Below are positions 8,821 to 17,994 of a stretch of DNA of 64,000 nucleotides, piece after piece. A program made the translations under genes and the position numbers. The DNA comes from Pseudomonas khorasanensis. Its GTDB lineage: Bacteria > Pseudomonadota > Gammaproteobacteria > Pseudomonadales > Pseudomonadaceae. The number at the start of each line of letters is the position of its first letter. Positions within the stretch are counted from its first letter, which is position 1. The stretch is taken from NCBI RefSeq assembly GCF_014268505.2, contig NZ_JABWQP020000004.1:330262-394261 (forward strand). The letters run 5' to 3'. The notes beneath the pieces are model-generated. The model was not told the DNA's origin. It was given only the letters and a program-made list of their open reading frames with translations, and ran no database searches.

Positions 8821-10818
8821 ATGTCGCCTGGTTCGCAATGCAACGGCCCGGCCCGGCAACGTGGGGCGATCGGATTGATGGCGGCCGCCACTCTGAGCCT
8901 GGCGCTGGTGATGATGCTGCTGGTGGTCGACAGCGGTCGCCTGTACATGGAGCAGCGCAAACTGCAGCGCGTGGTGGATAACGCCGCCCTCGAAGCCGTG
9001 AGCCGTGGCGGCAATTGTCTGCCGGGGCTGACGGCGGCCAGTTACGCCGGGCAAAGTGCGGTGCGCAATGGCTACATCGTCGATGCCGACAATACCCTCG
9101 CCACTACTTGCGGCACGCTGGCCACGGGCGCCAGCGGTTTGCGCAGCTTTACTGTCGATGCCACACAATCAGCCGCCGTGAAAGTCGCGGCCAGCCGCAC
9201 GGTGACCACCAGTTTTATCGGTGGCGTGCAGGCCTTGTTCAGCGCCACGCCGGTCAGCCTCAATACCACCCTTGAGGCGTCGGCGGTTGCCGCCAAACCC
9301 CAGGCGACCGTCGCCCAACTGAACATCCGCAGCACCCTCGCCAGCATCAACACCGCCCAGTCGAACATCCTCAATCCGCTGTTTTCCGGACTGCTCGGTG
9401 GCAACGTCAACCTCACGGCCGTGGGCTGGGATGGCCTGCTCAACACCGATATCAATCTGCTTAAATACCTCGACCAACTGGCAATCAACCTCAACGTCGG
9501 GGCGGGTAATTACGCCCAGTTGCTCAATACCCAGGCCACCGTCACTCAACTGATTCAGGCGGCTGCGACGGTGGTGCAGCTCAATGGCGCGACCGCTGAA
9601 GTGGTCACCGCACTGGGTCAGTTACAGGTCGCCGCGATCAACGCGGCCCCGGTCAAACTGGGTGAAATTCTGCAACTGCAAACCGGCACCACGGCGGCGG
9701 GTCTGGATGCCAATCTGCAATTGCTGCAACTGGTGCAAGGCGTGGTGCAACTGGCCAACAGCAAAAGCGCGGTGGCGGCGACCTTGCCGGTCAACGTGCT
9801 CGGCCTGGCCGGAGTCACGGTGCGCGTGAAGGTGATCGAGCCGCCGCAGTTTTCTGCGATTGGCGATCCCGCGCGGGCCAAGGCCAACCCGTTGGGGCCT
9901 GACCGGATTTATGTGCGAACCGCGCAGGTTCGTACGCTGCTATCGATGAACCTGCCGGTGTTGTCCGGCGTGACGGGGCTTACGAATGCGGTATTGGGAT
10001 TGGTCGGTGCCCTGACGCCGACGCTCAATGCATTGCTGAGCCTGAATCTGGTGGACACGCTCAACTCGCTGGTTTGCCTCTTGGGCGCCGGTTGCCAACA
10101 GCTCGATCCGAAGCTGCTGCCGTCACCGCAAATCGACATCGCGCTGGACGCCGGCGGCGCGAAAAGTTATGTCACCGATTTTCGTTGCCCGACAGGTGGC
10201 GTCGGCAGCAAAAGTCTGACGGCGCACACCGTGACCGCAGTTGCCGATCTCAAACTCGGCAAGATCGATGCGACGGACGCGTTTTCATCGGCAGCCGAGC
10301 CCACCGTGGCGCCGTTGCCGCTGGTCGATCTGGGCATCGTCACCTGCCACAAGATCCTCGGCCTCGGCAGTTGCAACCCGGCCACGCACGTTCAATTCGG
10401 CGCCGGCGGCATCGCCATCAAACTCGACACCAGCGTCGCGCAGACCACGCAGGACCTGGTGTTCTCCAGCACCACGCCGTTCGCCACCCCGGCGAATCTG
10501 AAACTGCCGCCGAGCATCCTGCCTGCCGCACCGGCCAGCAACATTGTCGGCAGCCTGTCGAGCACCCTGTCAGGCATCAACCTGATCGTCTACAAACCTG
10601 TGGGCAGCAATCCGCTGGGCGCCATCGTCCCGGGCGTGGCCTCGTTGATCAGCGATGTCACCAACCGACTGTTGCCGGTGATCACCGGTTTGATCAGTCC
10701 TGTGCTCGACCCGCTGCTGAACAACCTGCTCAAAGGCCTGGGCATCAGCCTGATGAACACCGAAGTGGGCGCCAATATGACGTGCGGGCAGACCGGCAAG
10801 GCCTATCTGGTGATCTGA
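8821..10818 (+). CDS. tadG: TadG-type Tad pilus assembly protein
   Basis: 665 residues. After a short positively charged start comes a pseudopilin-like hydrophobic helix (RGAIGLMAAATLSLALVMML, residues about 14-38), then VVDSGRLYMEQRKLQRVVDNAALEAV, the usual start of TadG-family proteins. The rest is a large periplasmic region rich in Asn, Leu, Val and Ala. It carries four or more Cys in pairs (CLLGAGCQ, CHKILGLGSC), probably disulphide-bonded. TadG anchors or guides the Flp pilus in the envelope. Unlike the P. aeruginosa order I remember, it lies on the far side of pprA instead of next to pprB. Its last 16 bases overlap the convergent pprA end. Confidence 0.85.
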   Translation: MSPGSQCNGPARQRGAIGLMAAATLSLALVMMLLVVDSGRLYMEQRKLQRVVDNAALEAVSRGGNCLPGLTAASYAGQSAVRNGYIVDADNTLATTCGTLATGASGLRSFTVDATQSAAVKVAASRTVTTSFIGGVQALFSATPVSLNTTLEASAVAAKPQATVAQLNIRSTLASINTAQSNILNPLFSGLLGGNVNLTAVGWDGLLNTDINLLKYLDQLAINLNVGAGNYAQLLNTQATVTQLIQAAATVVQLNGATAEVVTALGQLQVAAINAAPVKLGEILQLQTGTTAAGLDANLQLLQLVQGVVQLANSKSAVAATLPVNVLGLAGVTVRVKVIEPPQFSAIGDPARAKANPLGPDRIYVRTAQVRTLLSMNLPVLSGVTGLTNAVLGLVGALTPTLNALLSLNLVDTLNSLVCLLGAGCQQLDPKLLPSPQIDIALDAGGAKSYVTDFRCPTGGVGSKSLTAHTVTAVADLKLGKIDATDAFSSAAEPTVAPLPLVDLGIVTCHKILGLGSCNPATHVQFGAGGIAIKLDTSVAQTTQDLVFSSTTPFATPANLKLPPSILPAAPASNIVGSLSSTLSGINLIVYKPVGSNPLGAIVPGVASLISDVTNRLLPVITGLISPVLDPLLNNLLKGLGISLMNTEVGANMTCGQTGKAYLVI

Positions 10819-13562
10819 TCGTCCGTCGCCAACGGCAGTTCGATGCAAAAGCGCGCCCCCTGCGCCGAGTTGCGCACGCTTAACTCGCCGCCCATGTTGG
10901 CGATGATGCCGTAGCTCACCGACAAACCCAGACCCGTGCCCACGCCGATCGGTTTGGTGGTGAAAAACGGCTCGAAGATCCGCTCCAGCAATCGCGGGTC
11001 GATACCGCCGCCGTTGTCTTCGACCCACAGCCGCACGTTCTCCTCGTCACGTTCGACGTAAATCGAGATCCACGGCTTGAACGCCGAGTCGTTCTCGCGT
11101 TTGCTCAGCAAGGCGTCACGGGCGTTGACCATCAGGTTGATCAGCACCTGTTCGAGCTGATCGACGTAACCGCGCACCTGCGCCTCGAAACCGGTCTCGC
11201 TGATGCGCAGATCCACACCTTTGCCGCGCATGCCCTCGGCCAGCAGCGACAGCGTGCCTTCGATGGCCTGCGCCGGGTTGAAGAGCTGTTGTTCGATTTC
11301 CGAGCGCCGGCCGAACACGCGCATGTGGTCCACGACTTTCGCTGCACGCTGCACTTGAGCGTCGATGCGGTGGAGTTTGTCGGTCAGGTAATCGACCTGC
11401 ACATCACCGTTGCCCAGGCGCTTGAGCACGTTGACGATGGCCATGCGCATCACGTTCAGCGGCTGATTGATCTCGTGGGCGAGGCCGGTGGCCATTTCGC
11501 CAAGCGTGGCCATTTTCGCGCTCTGGGTGAGTTGCTGTTGTGAGCGGCGCACCTCGGTGTTGTCGCGGCCCACAGCTTGCACTTCGACCAGTTGCCCGCG
11601 CTCATCGAACACCCCACGATCCGACCAGACCCACCACGCATGCTCGCGCCCGGGCAATTGCAGGCTGATCTCGGCGGTGCTCACCGGATGTTGCGGGGTC
11701 AGTTGCGTCAGGCGCTGAAGAAAAGCAGCGCGCTGTTCCTCCGACATCCAGCCGCCCAGATCAATGCCCGGCAACTGTTCCGGCGCGCATTCCAGATAGG
11801 TTGCCAGTGGACGATTGCCGAAGGTCAGCGTCAGGTCCGGGCGATAACGGCAGATCATCGCCGGCGAATCTTCCACCAGAATCCGGTAGCGCTCCTCGCT
11901 CTGCCTGACCTGCTCGGCGGCGAGCGTTGCGTCGGTGACGTCCAGCCACAGACCGACCGCTTCGACCGGCAGACCGAGATCGTTGCGCAACAGTTTTGCC
12001 TCATCGAGCAACCAGTGATACTCGCCACGGCTGTCGCGCAGTCGATATCGCGTGCGCACCGAGCCTTCGCGCAGCAACTGACGGCTGCGCTGGAAATACA
12101 CTTCGCGGTCGTCGGGATGCACGCGTTCGCCCAGTGCGGCGGCGTCGCAATCGGCCAGCGTCCAGCCGAGCAGAGGTTGCAGGCTGGCGCTGAAAAATGC
12201 CGGAATCAGCGCGCCTTCCTCATAGCGCTGGACGTAAATCACCGCCGGCGAACTGGCGATCAGATTGTCCAGCCGCGCGTGTGCGGCAGCGGCCCGCTGT
12301 TGCTGATTCTGGATGTCGCTGATATCGAGCATGAAGCCGGTCAACCGTCGGTGCTCACCCGTGCCGCTGACCTGGCCCTGAATGCGATACCAGGCGGGTG
12401 CCTGCCCGGCCTCCGCGCGGTGCAGACGAACGCTCAGCGTCAACGCTTCTCCTTGCAATTGCAGGGCGCGCAGGCGGCTGCGCAATTCATCACGATCGGC
12501 GGGATGGAAGAACATCAGCCAGTCCTCGACCGGCAACGTGCATTCGCTCAGACCCAGCGTCGTGGCCAGCGACGGCGCCACCGAAATCGCTTCGTGATTG
12601 ATCTCCCACCAACCGGTGCCGAGCAGGTTCTGTAACGATTCGAGGCGCTCCATGGATTGCTGGTGGCGTTGTTCGCGCAAGCGGCTGAGCAGCGGCCCGG
12701 CCAGCGCGCCGGCCAGGGTCAGCCAGTCACGGTCTGTCAGCCACGGCGCCACGGCATCGACTGAATAAAAACCGCAGAGCAGCCAGGCCACCACACCATG
12801 ATCATTGCTGTAGGGCACGGCGAAACCGTTGGCATTGCCGAATGTGGCCTGTAATCGCGAGTGTTCATATTGACCCTGCTGGCCGTCGAGACGCTGAGGT
12901 GCGCTGCCGTTGAGGCTGTCCAGAGGCGTGCCCAACCGTTGCCCGTCCACCCAGAGTTCGGGGGCATCGTGGCCGCGAAACTGCTGATGAATCTGCCAGC
13001 CCTGGGTCTGCTCATCGAGCAGAGCCACGGCCAGACAGGGGATGTGCCAGCGCTGGGCGATGGCCTGCAACTGTTCGCCGAGCACCGTTGACAGACGCGT
13101 CAGGCTGCAGGTGCGCAGATGATCGCTGATCTGCGCGGCGAGGGTCTGGCACGCGTCGCGGTGGCGCGATTGCTGACGCTCGAGCAGCAGGTCGGCGATG
13201 TCGAGCATCTGCAGCAGCCAGCCGTCACCCAGCACTTGCACCCAGCCGCGCAGGTGCAAGGGCTGATCGTTCAGGCCGGGGAAGTCGAGGTCGAGCAATT
13301 GTCCTTGCCAATCCCTGGGCTGGCCTTCGATGCTCAATAAGCTGTGGGGCAGCACATAGGCGCTGAGCGGCAGGGGACGGTCGTGAGGTTTGTGCTGGGC
13401 GAGCAAATGCCGCAGCGGGCCGGCGATTTGCAACACGTCGCCGTTGCCATCCAGATACAGATGCAGACCGGTGGGCGGCACGCCGAGTCGGTCCGGCAGG
13501 TCGTGGGCAGCGGTGGGTGAGCGCTTGAGCAATCGCCCGAAGAGGTTATCGCCGGTTGTCAA
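10803..13562 (-). CDS. pprA: PprA-type multi-PAS hybrid-input sensor histidine kinase
   Basis: 919-residue cytoplasmic-looking sensor kinase. The N-terminal half holds a GAF-like region (about residues 130-300), then several PAS/PAC segments (about 300-660; for example [29 protein letters not shown]). HisKA carries the H-box [11 protein letters not shown] with phospho-His 696. HATPase_c shows [10 protein letters not shown] (N box), DNGGGI (G1), [19 protein letters not shown] (F/G2). No strong transmembrane segment is seen. P. aeruginosa PprA partners PprB to control Tad, CupE and BapA genes; the pprB gene here is 1.1 kb away. The start is a TTG at 13562 that overlaps the TGA of the pseudopilin gene (TTGA), with no clear RBS, so translational coupling is likely. 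Assignment as PprA rests on context plus architecture. Confidence 0.85.
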   Translation of the reverse strand: MTTGDNLFGRLLKRSPTAAHDLPDRLGVPPTGLHLYLDGNGDVLQIAGPLRHLLAQHKPHDRPLPLSAYVLPHSLLSIEGQPRDWQGQLLDLDFPGLNDQPLHLRGWVQVLGDGWLLQMLDIADLLLERQQSRHRDACQTLAAQISDHLRTCSLTRLSTVLGEQLQAIAQRWHIPCLAVALLDEQTQGWQIHQQFRGHDAPELWVDGQRLGTPLDSLNGSAPQRLDGQQGQYEHSRLQATFGNANGFAVPYSNDHGVVAWLLCGFYSVDAVAPWLTDRDWLTLAGALAGPLLSRLREQRHQQSMERLESLQNLLGTGWWEINHEAISVAPSLATTLGLSECTLPVEDWLMFFHPADRDELRSRLRALQLQGEALTLSVRLHRAEAGQAPAWYRIQGQVSGTGEHRRLTGFMLDISDIQNQQQRAAAAHARLDNLIASSPAVIYVQRYEEGALIPAFFSASLQPLLGWTLADCDAAALGERVHPDDREVYFQRSRQLLREGSVRTRYRLRDSRGEYHWLLDEAKLLRNDLGLPVEAVGLWLDVTDATLAAEQVRQSEERYRILVEDSPAMICRYRPDLTLTFGNRPLATYLECAPEQLPGIDLGGWMSEEQRAAFLQRLTQLTPQHPVSTAEISLQLPGREHAWWVWSDRGVFDERGQLVEVQAVGRDNTEVRRSQQQLTQSAKMATLGEMATGLAHEINQPLNVMRMAIVNVLKRLGNGDVQVDYLTDKLHRIDAQVQRAAKVVDHMRVFGRRSEIEQQLFNPAQAIEGTLSLLAEGMRGKGVDLRISETGFEAQVRGYVDQLEQVLINLMVNARDALLSKRENDSAFKPWISIYVERDEENVRLWVEDNGGGIDPRLLERIFEPFFTTKPIGVGTGLGLSVSYGIIANMGGELSVRNSAQGARFCIELPLATDDQITR

Positions 13563-14005
13563 AATTGCAGGCTCGAGCGGGCGGTCAGGTGGGTGGGCAG
13601 ATTGGGCACCGTGCCAACGCCCGGCAGCACCAGAAACGGCATGATCTGATTCAGTTTGCTCACCGGGTAATTGACGCTGACGGTCAGTGTGCCGCTGCCC
13701 GTGTCATACACCGAACTGGTGTCCACCCCGACCACCAGGTTCAGTGCCGACGGCAGCCACTGCAATTGTTGAGTCAGTGCGGCATTGGCAGTGCTGACCA
13801 CCACCGTCGAATAGTTGGGCGTCGTCGGATCGACCGCCACACTGCGGCGCACTGCTTCGGCGGTGGCCTGATTGAATGATTGCATCATGACGAAGGGCAG
13901 GCCGTAGCTCACCAGTCCGTAAAACACGGCGAAAAAGATGATGAACACCAAGGCGAACTCGATCGCCACCGCACCTTTTTGTGACCTGCGAAAGCCGGTT
14001 TTCAT
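13559..14005 (-). CDS. tadF: TadE/TadF-like pseudopilin
   Basis: 148-residue minor pseudopilin of the Tad system. The prepilin-type N-terminus is visible: RRSQKGAVAIEFALVFIIFFAVFYGLV, with the cleavage G followed by a hydrophobic helix and Glu at +5. A small periplasmic domain follows. The start ATG 14005 has an AGGG about 11 bases upstream; GTG 14029 and ATG 14026 are in frame but lack an RBS. In P. aeruginosa the gene between fppA and pprA is called tadF. TadE and TadF are hard to tell apart by eye, so the symbol is given on position. Stop overlaps the TTG start of pprA. Confidence 0.78.
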   Translation of the reverse strand: MKTGFRRSQKGAVAIEFALVFIIFFAVFYGLVSYGLPFVMMQSFNQATAEAVRRSVAVDPTTPNYSTVVVSTANAALTQQLQWLPSALNLVVGVDTSSVYDTGSGTLTVSVNYPVSKLNQIMPFLVLPGVGTVPNLPTHLTARSSLQF

Positions 14006-14080
14006 GCGTGCGTCTACCCTGACCATCACTGCGTAGTATCAGCATAGAATCATTCAGCCGAAACGGACGGTTTTTACCGG

Positions 14081-14551
14081 ATGCAGATATTTATTCTTCT
14101 GATGTGGCTGGCATTGTGTGCCGCGCAAGACGTCCGGCAGCGGCGGATTTCCAACGTCTTGACCCTGGGCGTGGGCGCGCTGGCACTGGTCTGGCTGTTG
14201 ACCAACGGCACCACTTGGCTGGGCGCCGACGCGACCCAGGGCGGCTGGGCGTGCCTGATCGCCGTGGCGCTGACGCTGCCCGGTTACGTCATGGGCCGCA
14301 TGGGGGCCGGCGATGTGAAATTAATGACAGCCTTGGGTCTTGCGACGAACGGCGTGTTTGTTCTTGGCGCATTTATCGGCGCCGGCGTTGCAAGCGTGAT
14401 CTGGCTGCTGCTCGCGCCAAGAGTCTGGCTTCATATGTCTCAAGGACTTAGAGAGCATCTGCGATATCTGAAGCCTGATGCGTCAAAAAAGCTGCCATTT
14501 GCACCGTTCGTGTTGACCGGTGTTGTGCTTTCCCTGATCTGGATTACCTGA
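14081..14551 (+). CDS. fppA: Tad prepilin peptidase FppA (CpaA/TadV family, A24)
   Basis: 156-residue membrane aspartic protease that cleaves the leader of Flp pilins. The two catalytic aspartates are visible: D17 in CAAQDVRQRRISN and D78 in GRMGAGDVKLMTALG. Several transmembrane segments surround them. It lacks the N-terminal methyltransferase domain of the PilD class, as expected for the short Tad peptidases. Divergent from the pseudopilin gene with 75 bases between the starts, and followed 118 bases later by pprB. RBS weak. Confidence 0.9.
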   Translation: MQIFILLMWLALCAAQDVRQRRISNVLTLGVGALALVWLLTNGTTWLGADATQGGWACLIAVALTLPGYVMGRMGAGDVKLMTALGLATNGVFVLGAFIGAGVASVIWLLLAPRVWLHMSQGLREHLRYLKPDASKKLPFAPFVLTGVVLSLIWIT

Positions 14552-14669
14552 TCGCTTGGTGCCACTAGTCCTATGTACATAGTCGGAAAGTGGGTCTACT
14601 TTCAGTTCAGGTGTATACGCCACCAAAGTGCAGGAATCGTCAGCGTTGGCCCGAGCAATGGAGTGGTTC

Positions 14670-15437
14670 GTGAACAAGCCTACTGCGGTAAAAATCCTTG
14701 TGGTCGATGATCAGCCGCTGATTGTCGAAGAACTCTGTGAGTTTCTTGAGAGCAGCGGTTACCGTTGCGTGCCGTGCGAGTCGAGTCTTGAAGCCATTGA
14801 GCTGTTCAGGGCGGACCCGGACATTGGTCTGGTGCTGAGTGATCTGCACATGCCGGACATGGATGGCATCGAGTTGATTCAGGCATTGCAGACGCTGGCC
14901 GGCAAGCAGCGGGTGTTCGAGGCGATCATGCTCACCGGGCGCGCCGACAAGCAGGATGTGATCAAGGCGTTGCGCGCGGGGATTGCCGATTATTATCAGA
15001 AACCGATTGTTCTGGATGAGTTGCTCGAAGGGGTGCAGCGTCAGCAGTTGGCTTTGCATGAACGACAGAAGAATCTGCATCTGGGGCACCTGAATCAGAA
15101 GTTGCAGTTTTTGTCCGAGTCGATTGATGACCTTTATCAGGATCTGGATAAAGTTCGGCGCACGCCCGCGCCGGTGTCGGTCGATGGTGAGCCCGGTGAC
15201 GCTGAGATCCCTGCGGTCTTCAGTCAATTGTCGCCGCGCCAGTTGGACGTGGCGCGATTGGTGGGGAAGGGGCAGACCAATTATCAGATTGCCTGTGAGC
15301 TCGGGATTACCGAGAACACGGTGAAGCTGTATGTGTCGCAGGTGCTGCGGTTGACGCATATGCATAATCGGACGCAGTTGGCGTTGGCTTTGTCGCCCAG
15401 CGGGGTTGGGGCGCGGCAGCGCGTTACGGCTCATTGA
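14670..15437 (+). CDS. pprB: PprB-type response regulator (receiver + LuxR HTH)
   Basis: 255 residues. The receiver domain (1-125) has the acid pocket VVDD (12-15) and phospho-Asp 58 in LVLSDLHMPDMDG, with K at about 110. A linker of predicted helix follows (about 125-185), then a C-terminal LuxR-type HTH (about 190-245: LSPRQLDVARLVGKGQTNYQIACELGITENTVKLYVSQ). In P. aeruginosa PprB activates flp-tad-rcp, cupE and bapA. I chose GTG 14670 because GGAG lies 6 bases upstream and the product then starts just before the first receiver strand; upstream in-frame starts at 14628 (GTG) and 14658 (ATG) have no RBS. Confidence 0.88.
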   Translation: MNKPTAVKILVVDDQPLIVEELCEFLESSGYRCVPCESSLEAIELFRADPDIGLVLSDLHMPDMDGIELIQALQTLAGKQRVFEAIMLTGRADKQDVIKALRAGIADYYQKPIVLDELLEGVQRQQLALHERQKNLHLGHLNQKLQFLSESIDDLYQDLDKVRRTPAPVSVDGEPGDAEIPAVFSQLSPRQLDVARLVGKGQTNYQIACELGITENTVKLYVSQVLRLTHMHNRTQLALALSPSGVGARQRVTAH

Positions 15438-15439
15438 CT

Positions 15440-15796
15440 TGGCGGCCTTTGGGCCGACCAGGCTTTGGGTTGGTTGGGTGAATATCCGTTGCTTCGGTAG
15501 CAGCTGCTGGCGGTTTCGCCTGACGGCGACTTACTTTTTTACAAGCGCCTAAAAAAGTAAGCAAAAAACGCTAGCTCCTACGTTCGGCCCTCGCAGGCTC
15601 GGGTTCCTTCGCTCCGGGATCGATCCGGGCGCAGCGGCTCCGGTTTGCTTCGCTGCACCTACACTCGCTGTGTTTGGCTGCGCCAAACGGTCGCTGCGCT
15701 CCCACCCCCAGATCAATCCCTCCACTCAGCCTTCCGACGTCGCCCGTGGATCAAGATCAAGAGCGGTACTCGAGCTTGCGCTCATTGTTGAGTGGG
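15440..15796. repeat. Dispersed structured intergenic repeat, copy A (downstream of pprB)
   Basis: Begins 3 bases after the pprB stop. It is the same element as 24880-25236, in the same orientation. The longest identical block is 73 bases (15601-15673 equals 25043-25115). Internal hairpins: CGGCC-TTTG-GGCCG (15443-15456); a 12-bp stem CTTACTTTTTTA/TAAAAAAGTAAG (15530-15541 with 15550-15561) closing the loop CAAGCGCC; and GTTTGGC-TGC-GCCAAAC (15672-15688). Open frames inside it are by-products of the repeat and I do not call genes here. Confidence 0.88.
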
Positions 15797-15834
15797 GCGG
15801 CTTCGCCGCGGGCAGCTGCGCTGCTTTGCTTTTC

Positions 15835-15858
15835 TGTGGGAGCGAGCCTGCTCGCGAA
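15835..15858. repeat. Single REP element
   Basis: One arm with core GTGGGAGCGAGCCTGCTCGC, with no opposed partner within 150 bases. It follows copy A of the long repeat; a degenerate REP occupies the same place after copy B. Confidence 0.85.
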
Positions 15859-15902
15859 GGCGGCCTGACAGCCGATCTGTTCTTGAGTGTTACGCAATCC
15901 AA

Positions 15903-15966
15903 CTGTAGGAGCTGCCGAAGGCTGCGATCTTTTGATTTTGCTTTTGCTTTTGCTTTTGCTTTTCTG
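15903..15966. repeat. Intergenic repeat with TTTTGC microsatellite
   Basis: TGTAGGAGCTGCCGAAGGCTGCGATC (two pieces: TGTAGGAGCTGCC and GAAGGCTGCGATC) belongs to a second Pseudomonas repeat type also glimpsed at 56967-56995 and about 59812-59848. It runs into about five tandem TTTTGC units (15935-15964). Non-coding, between pprB and the DUF3613 gene. Confidence 0.7.
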
Positions 15967-16031
15967 CGAGCCTGCCCGCAAAGGCGGCCTGATAGCCGAC
16001 CTGTTCCTCGCCGAATGCACACGATCCAAAC

Positions 16032-16055
16032 TGTAGGAGCGAGCCTGCTCGCGAA
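16032..16055. repeat. Single REP element
   Basis: TGTAGGAGCGAGCCTGCTCG followed by CGAA, 25 bases beyond the stop of the DUF3613 gene on the opposite strand. Together with copy A, another REP and the microsatellite it fills the 640-base gap between pprB and the DUF3613 gene. Confidence 0.85.
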
Positions 16056-16079
16056 GGGGCCAAAAAGAACGCCGCTCAG

Positions 16080-16352
16080 CTAATTCTTGCTCTCAACCTT
16101 CCCCCCCGCATCCGGATCATAGAAATCCGGAATCTCGTACTGGTACTTCTTCAACCAGCGCTGCATCGCCAGTTCTCGTTCGGTGGCGGTGGCGCTCTGG
16201 GGTTTGGGTGAGGCGGCTTTGTTGCGGCTTTGCAGGACCAGCCAGCCTTCGGTTTCCTGTTGTTGCGCCGAGGCGGGGCCGGTGTCGATGGCGTGGGCGC
16301 AGACGGGCAGGGTGAGCAGGGTCAGGTAGCACAGGCCTTTGCGGATGTTCAT
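16080..16352 (-). CDS. DUF3613 periplasmic protein of the Tad operon
   Basis: 90 residues with a Sec signal peptide (MNIRKGLCYLTLLTLPVCAHA, cleavage near residue 21). The mature part is polar and ends in a conserved-looking block, RELAMQRWLKKYQYEIPDFYDPD. It resembles the small gene next to tadD in P. aeruginosa (PA4298 as I recall), classed as DUF3613. ATG 16352 has AAGGAG at the right distance and lies 10 bases after the tadD stop, so it is the last gene of the rcpC-tadD operon. Role in pilus assembly unknown. Confidence 0.8.
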   Translation of the reverse strand: MNIRKGLCYLTLLTLPVCAHAIDTGPASAQQQETEGWLVLQSRNKAASPKPQSATATERELAMQRWLKKYQYEIPDFYDPDAGGKVESKN

Positions 16353-16362
16353 GGCTGTCTCC

Positions 16363-17085
16363 TTATTTGAGCGACGGCGGTAGCGGGTCGGTGAAGACCG
16401 CAACTTGATCGCCGGGCGGTGCTTTGGTGTTGGCCGGGGCTTTGAGTTTTTCCGCGCGTTGCTGCGCTTCGGTGAATTGCTGCGGGGTCAGTTTCGAACG
16501 GCTGACGATTTCGGCGGCTTGTTGCCAGTCGTTCTGGTAGAGCAACAAGGTGACCATGTTCAGTGTCGCCAATTGGTTGTTCTGGCTCAGTTCGATGGCG
16601 GTGAGGAATTCGAATTTCGCCTCGTTGAGGCGCTGCTGGTTGAGGTAGACCACGCCCAAGTCGTTGCGGATTTTTTCGTCGGTGGGCGCCAGGCGGACGG
16701 CGCGTTGCAGGTGGGCCTGGGCCTGGCCGTTGTCGCCACGGGCGGCGTAGAGCTGGCCGAGGCCGTGTTCGGCCTGGGCGGTGAGGCAGCCGCCGAGGAG
16801 GCTGCGGTATAACGGCTCGGCTTCGCTGCGGCCGAGCAGGCGATAGACCTTGGCTTTGCGCAGGCGCACTTCGCTGAGGTTGTCCGGCAGGCTTTGCAGG
16901 TTGGCCAGGCTGGCGTGGAGTTTGCCGTCGTTGGCCAGGTCGTCGGCCAGGTTCAGCGACAGTTCCTGCTCCGAGGTCAGTTTGCTGCAACTGGACGGCG
17001 ACAGCAGCGAGGTCCACGGCGCCTGGCCGTCCGTGGCGCAACCGCCGAGCAGCAGCAGACTTGCCATGACTATCAATACTTTCAT
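16363..17085 (-). CDS. tadD: TadD, TPR lipoprotein (Tad pilotin)
   Basis: 240 residues. The lipobox LLGGC gives lipidated Cys 16 or so. TPR repeats cover about residues 60-200 (AEHGLGQLYAARGDNGQAQAHLQRAVRLAPTDEKIRNDLGVVYLNQQRLNEAKFEF is the clearest pair). TadD-type lipoproteins help the secretin RcpA reach or assemble in the outer membrane. ATG 17085 is preceded by GGAGAGCG; a TTG one codon upstream is less likely. It follows tadC by 23 bases. Confidence 0.88.
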   Translation of the reverse strand: MKVLIVMASLLLLGGCATDGQAPWTSLLSPSSCSKLTSEQELSLNLADDLANDGKLHASLANLQSLPDNLSEVRLRKAKVYRLLGRSEAEPLYRSLLGGCLTAQAEHGLGQLYAARGDNGQAQAHLQRAVRLAPTDEKIRNDLGVVYLNQQRLNEAKFEFLTAIELSQNNQLATLNMVTLLLYQNDWQQAAEIVSRSKLTPQQFTEAQQRAEKLKAPANTKAPPGDQVAVFTDPLPPSLK

Positions 17086-17108
17086 CAAACGCTCTCCACG
17101 AGTCAGGG

Positions 17109-17993
17109 TCAGTTTGCAAACGCTCGGGCAATCGCGGTGAAGCCCGGGCCGGCCAGTACGATCAGCAGCGCAGGAAACAGAAACAGCATCATCACCACCG
17201 ACATCTTCGCGGACATTTTCGAGATGTACTCCTGCAGGCGGGTCAGGCGACGGTCATCCAGTAATTGTTTGAGCGCCAGCAGCGACTTCATCGCGCCGCC
17301 GCCCTGGTGGATCAGTTGCTGCAGGATCACGCAGGTGTCGGTGAATTCGTCCACTGCCAGCATGACCGCAGTCTTGTTCAGTTCCTGACCCAGCTCCAGG
17401 CCCGAGTCGACGCGGCTGAGGGTCAAACGCAATTCGCTGGTCAGTTCCGGCAGCAGTTTTTGCGCTTCGATGCTCAGCACGCGCAGGGCTTGTTCCACCG
17501 CCATGCCGGATTCGAAGAGGATGCGCAGCAGCGGAATGAAGGTGGATATTTCCACGGCGATGGTTTTCTGCCGGCGCCCGGCGGCGTAAGCGAGTATGCG
17601 TTTGGGCAAGAGATAGCCGCCGCCTGCGGCGAACATCGGCGCCATCCAGCGGTGGGTGGTCTGTGGAAAAAACACTTCTTGCAGAAAGATCGCCAGCCCC
17701 AGCGCCAGCAGCGGCGTGCCGATCTGGCAGGCGGCGAACAGGGCGCGTTCGTTGGCGCGGCGCCAGCCGAGGCGGCCAAGCAACATTTGGGTTTCGCTGT
17801 CGATGCTCACCGAACGTCGGCCGAAGCGGCTGTTGCCCAGTGCGCGCAGCCAGGTGCCGAAACGGTTTTCGCGCACCAGACGGCCCTGCAAGCGCAGGTT
17901 CACCTGGCGTACGCGGCGGCGCTCGGTGAGCAGGTGATTGCCTACCAATAGCAATGAGCCGAGCAGCAACAACAGAGCGGCGAGCCAGACCAT
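17109..17993 (-). CDS. tadC: TadC, inner-membrane platform protein
   Basis: 294 residues, T2SSF (GspF-like) family. Hydrophobic segments lie near residues 2-20, about 85-105 and 265-290. Between them is the cytoplasmic F domain with FIPLLRILFESGMAVEQALRVLS and LELGQELNKTAV. TadB and TadC form the platform on which the TadA ATPase acts. ATG 17993 lies one base after the tadB stop (TGACATG), so the pair is tightly coupled; the frame is open further upstream only inside tadB. Confidence 0.92.
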   Translation of the reverse strand: MVWLAALLLLLGSLLLVGNHLLTERRRVRQVNLRLQGRLVRENRFGTWLRALGNSRFGRRSVSIDSETQMLLGRLGWRRANERALFAACQIGTPLLALGLAIFLQEVFFPQTTHRWMAPMFAAGGGYLLPKRILAYAAGRRQKTIAVEISTFIPLLRILFESGMAVEQALRVLSIEAQKLLPELTSELRLTLSRVDSGLELGQELNKTAVMLAVDEFTDTCVILQQLIHQGGGAMKSLLALKQLLDDRRLTRLQEYISKMSAKMSVVMMLFLFPALLIVLAGPGFTAIARAFAN

Positions 17994-17994
17994 G

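Noticed and set aside
15670..16083. Possible small proteins inside the long repeats (also 25112-25294)
   Set aside because: The similar peptides in both copies follow from the shared repeat; no RBS, and frames run into REP elements.
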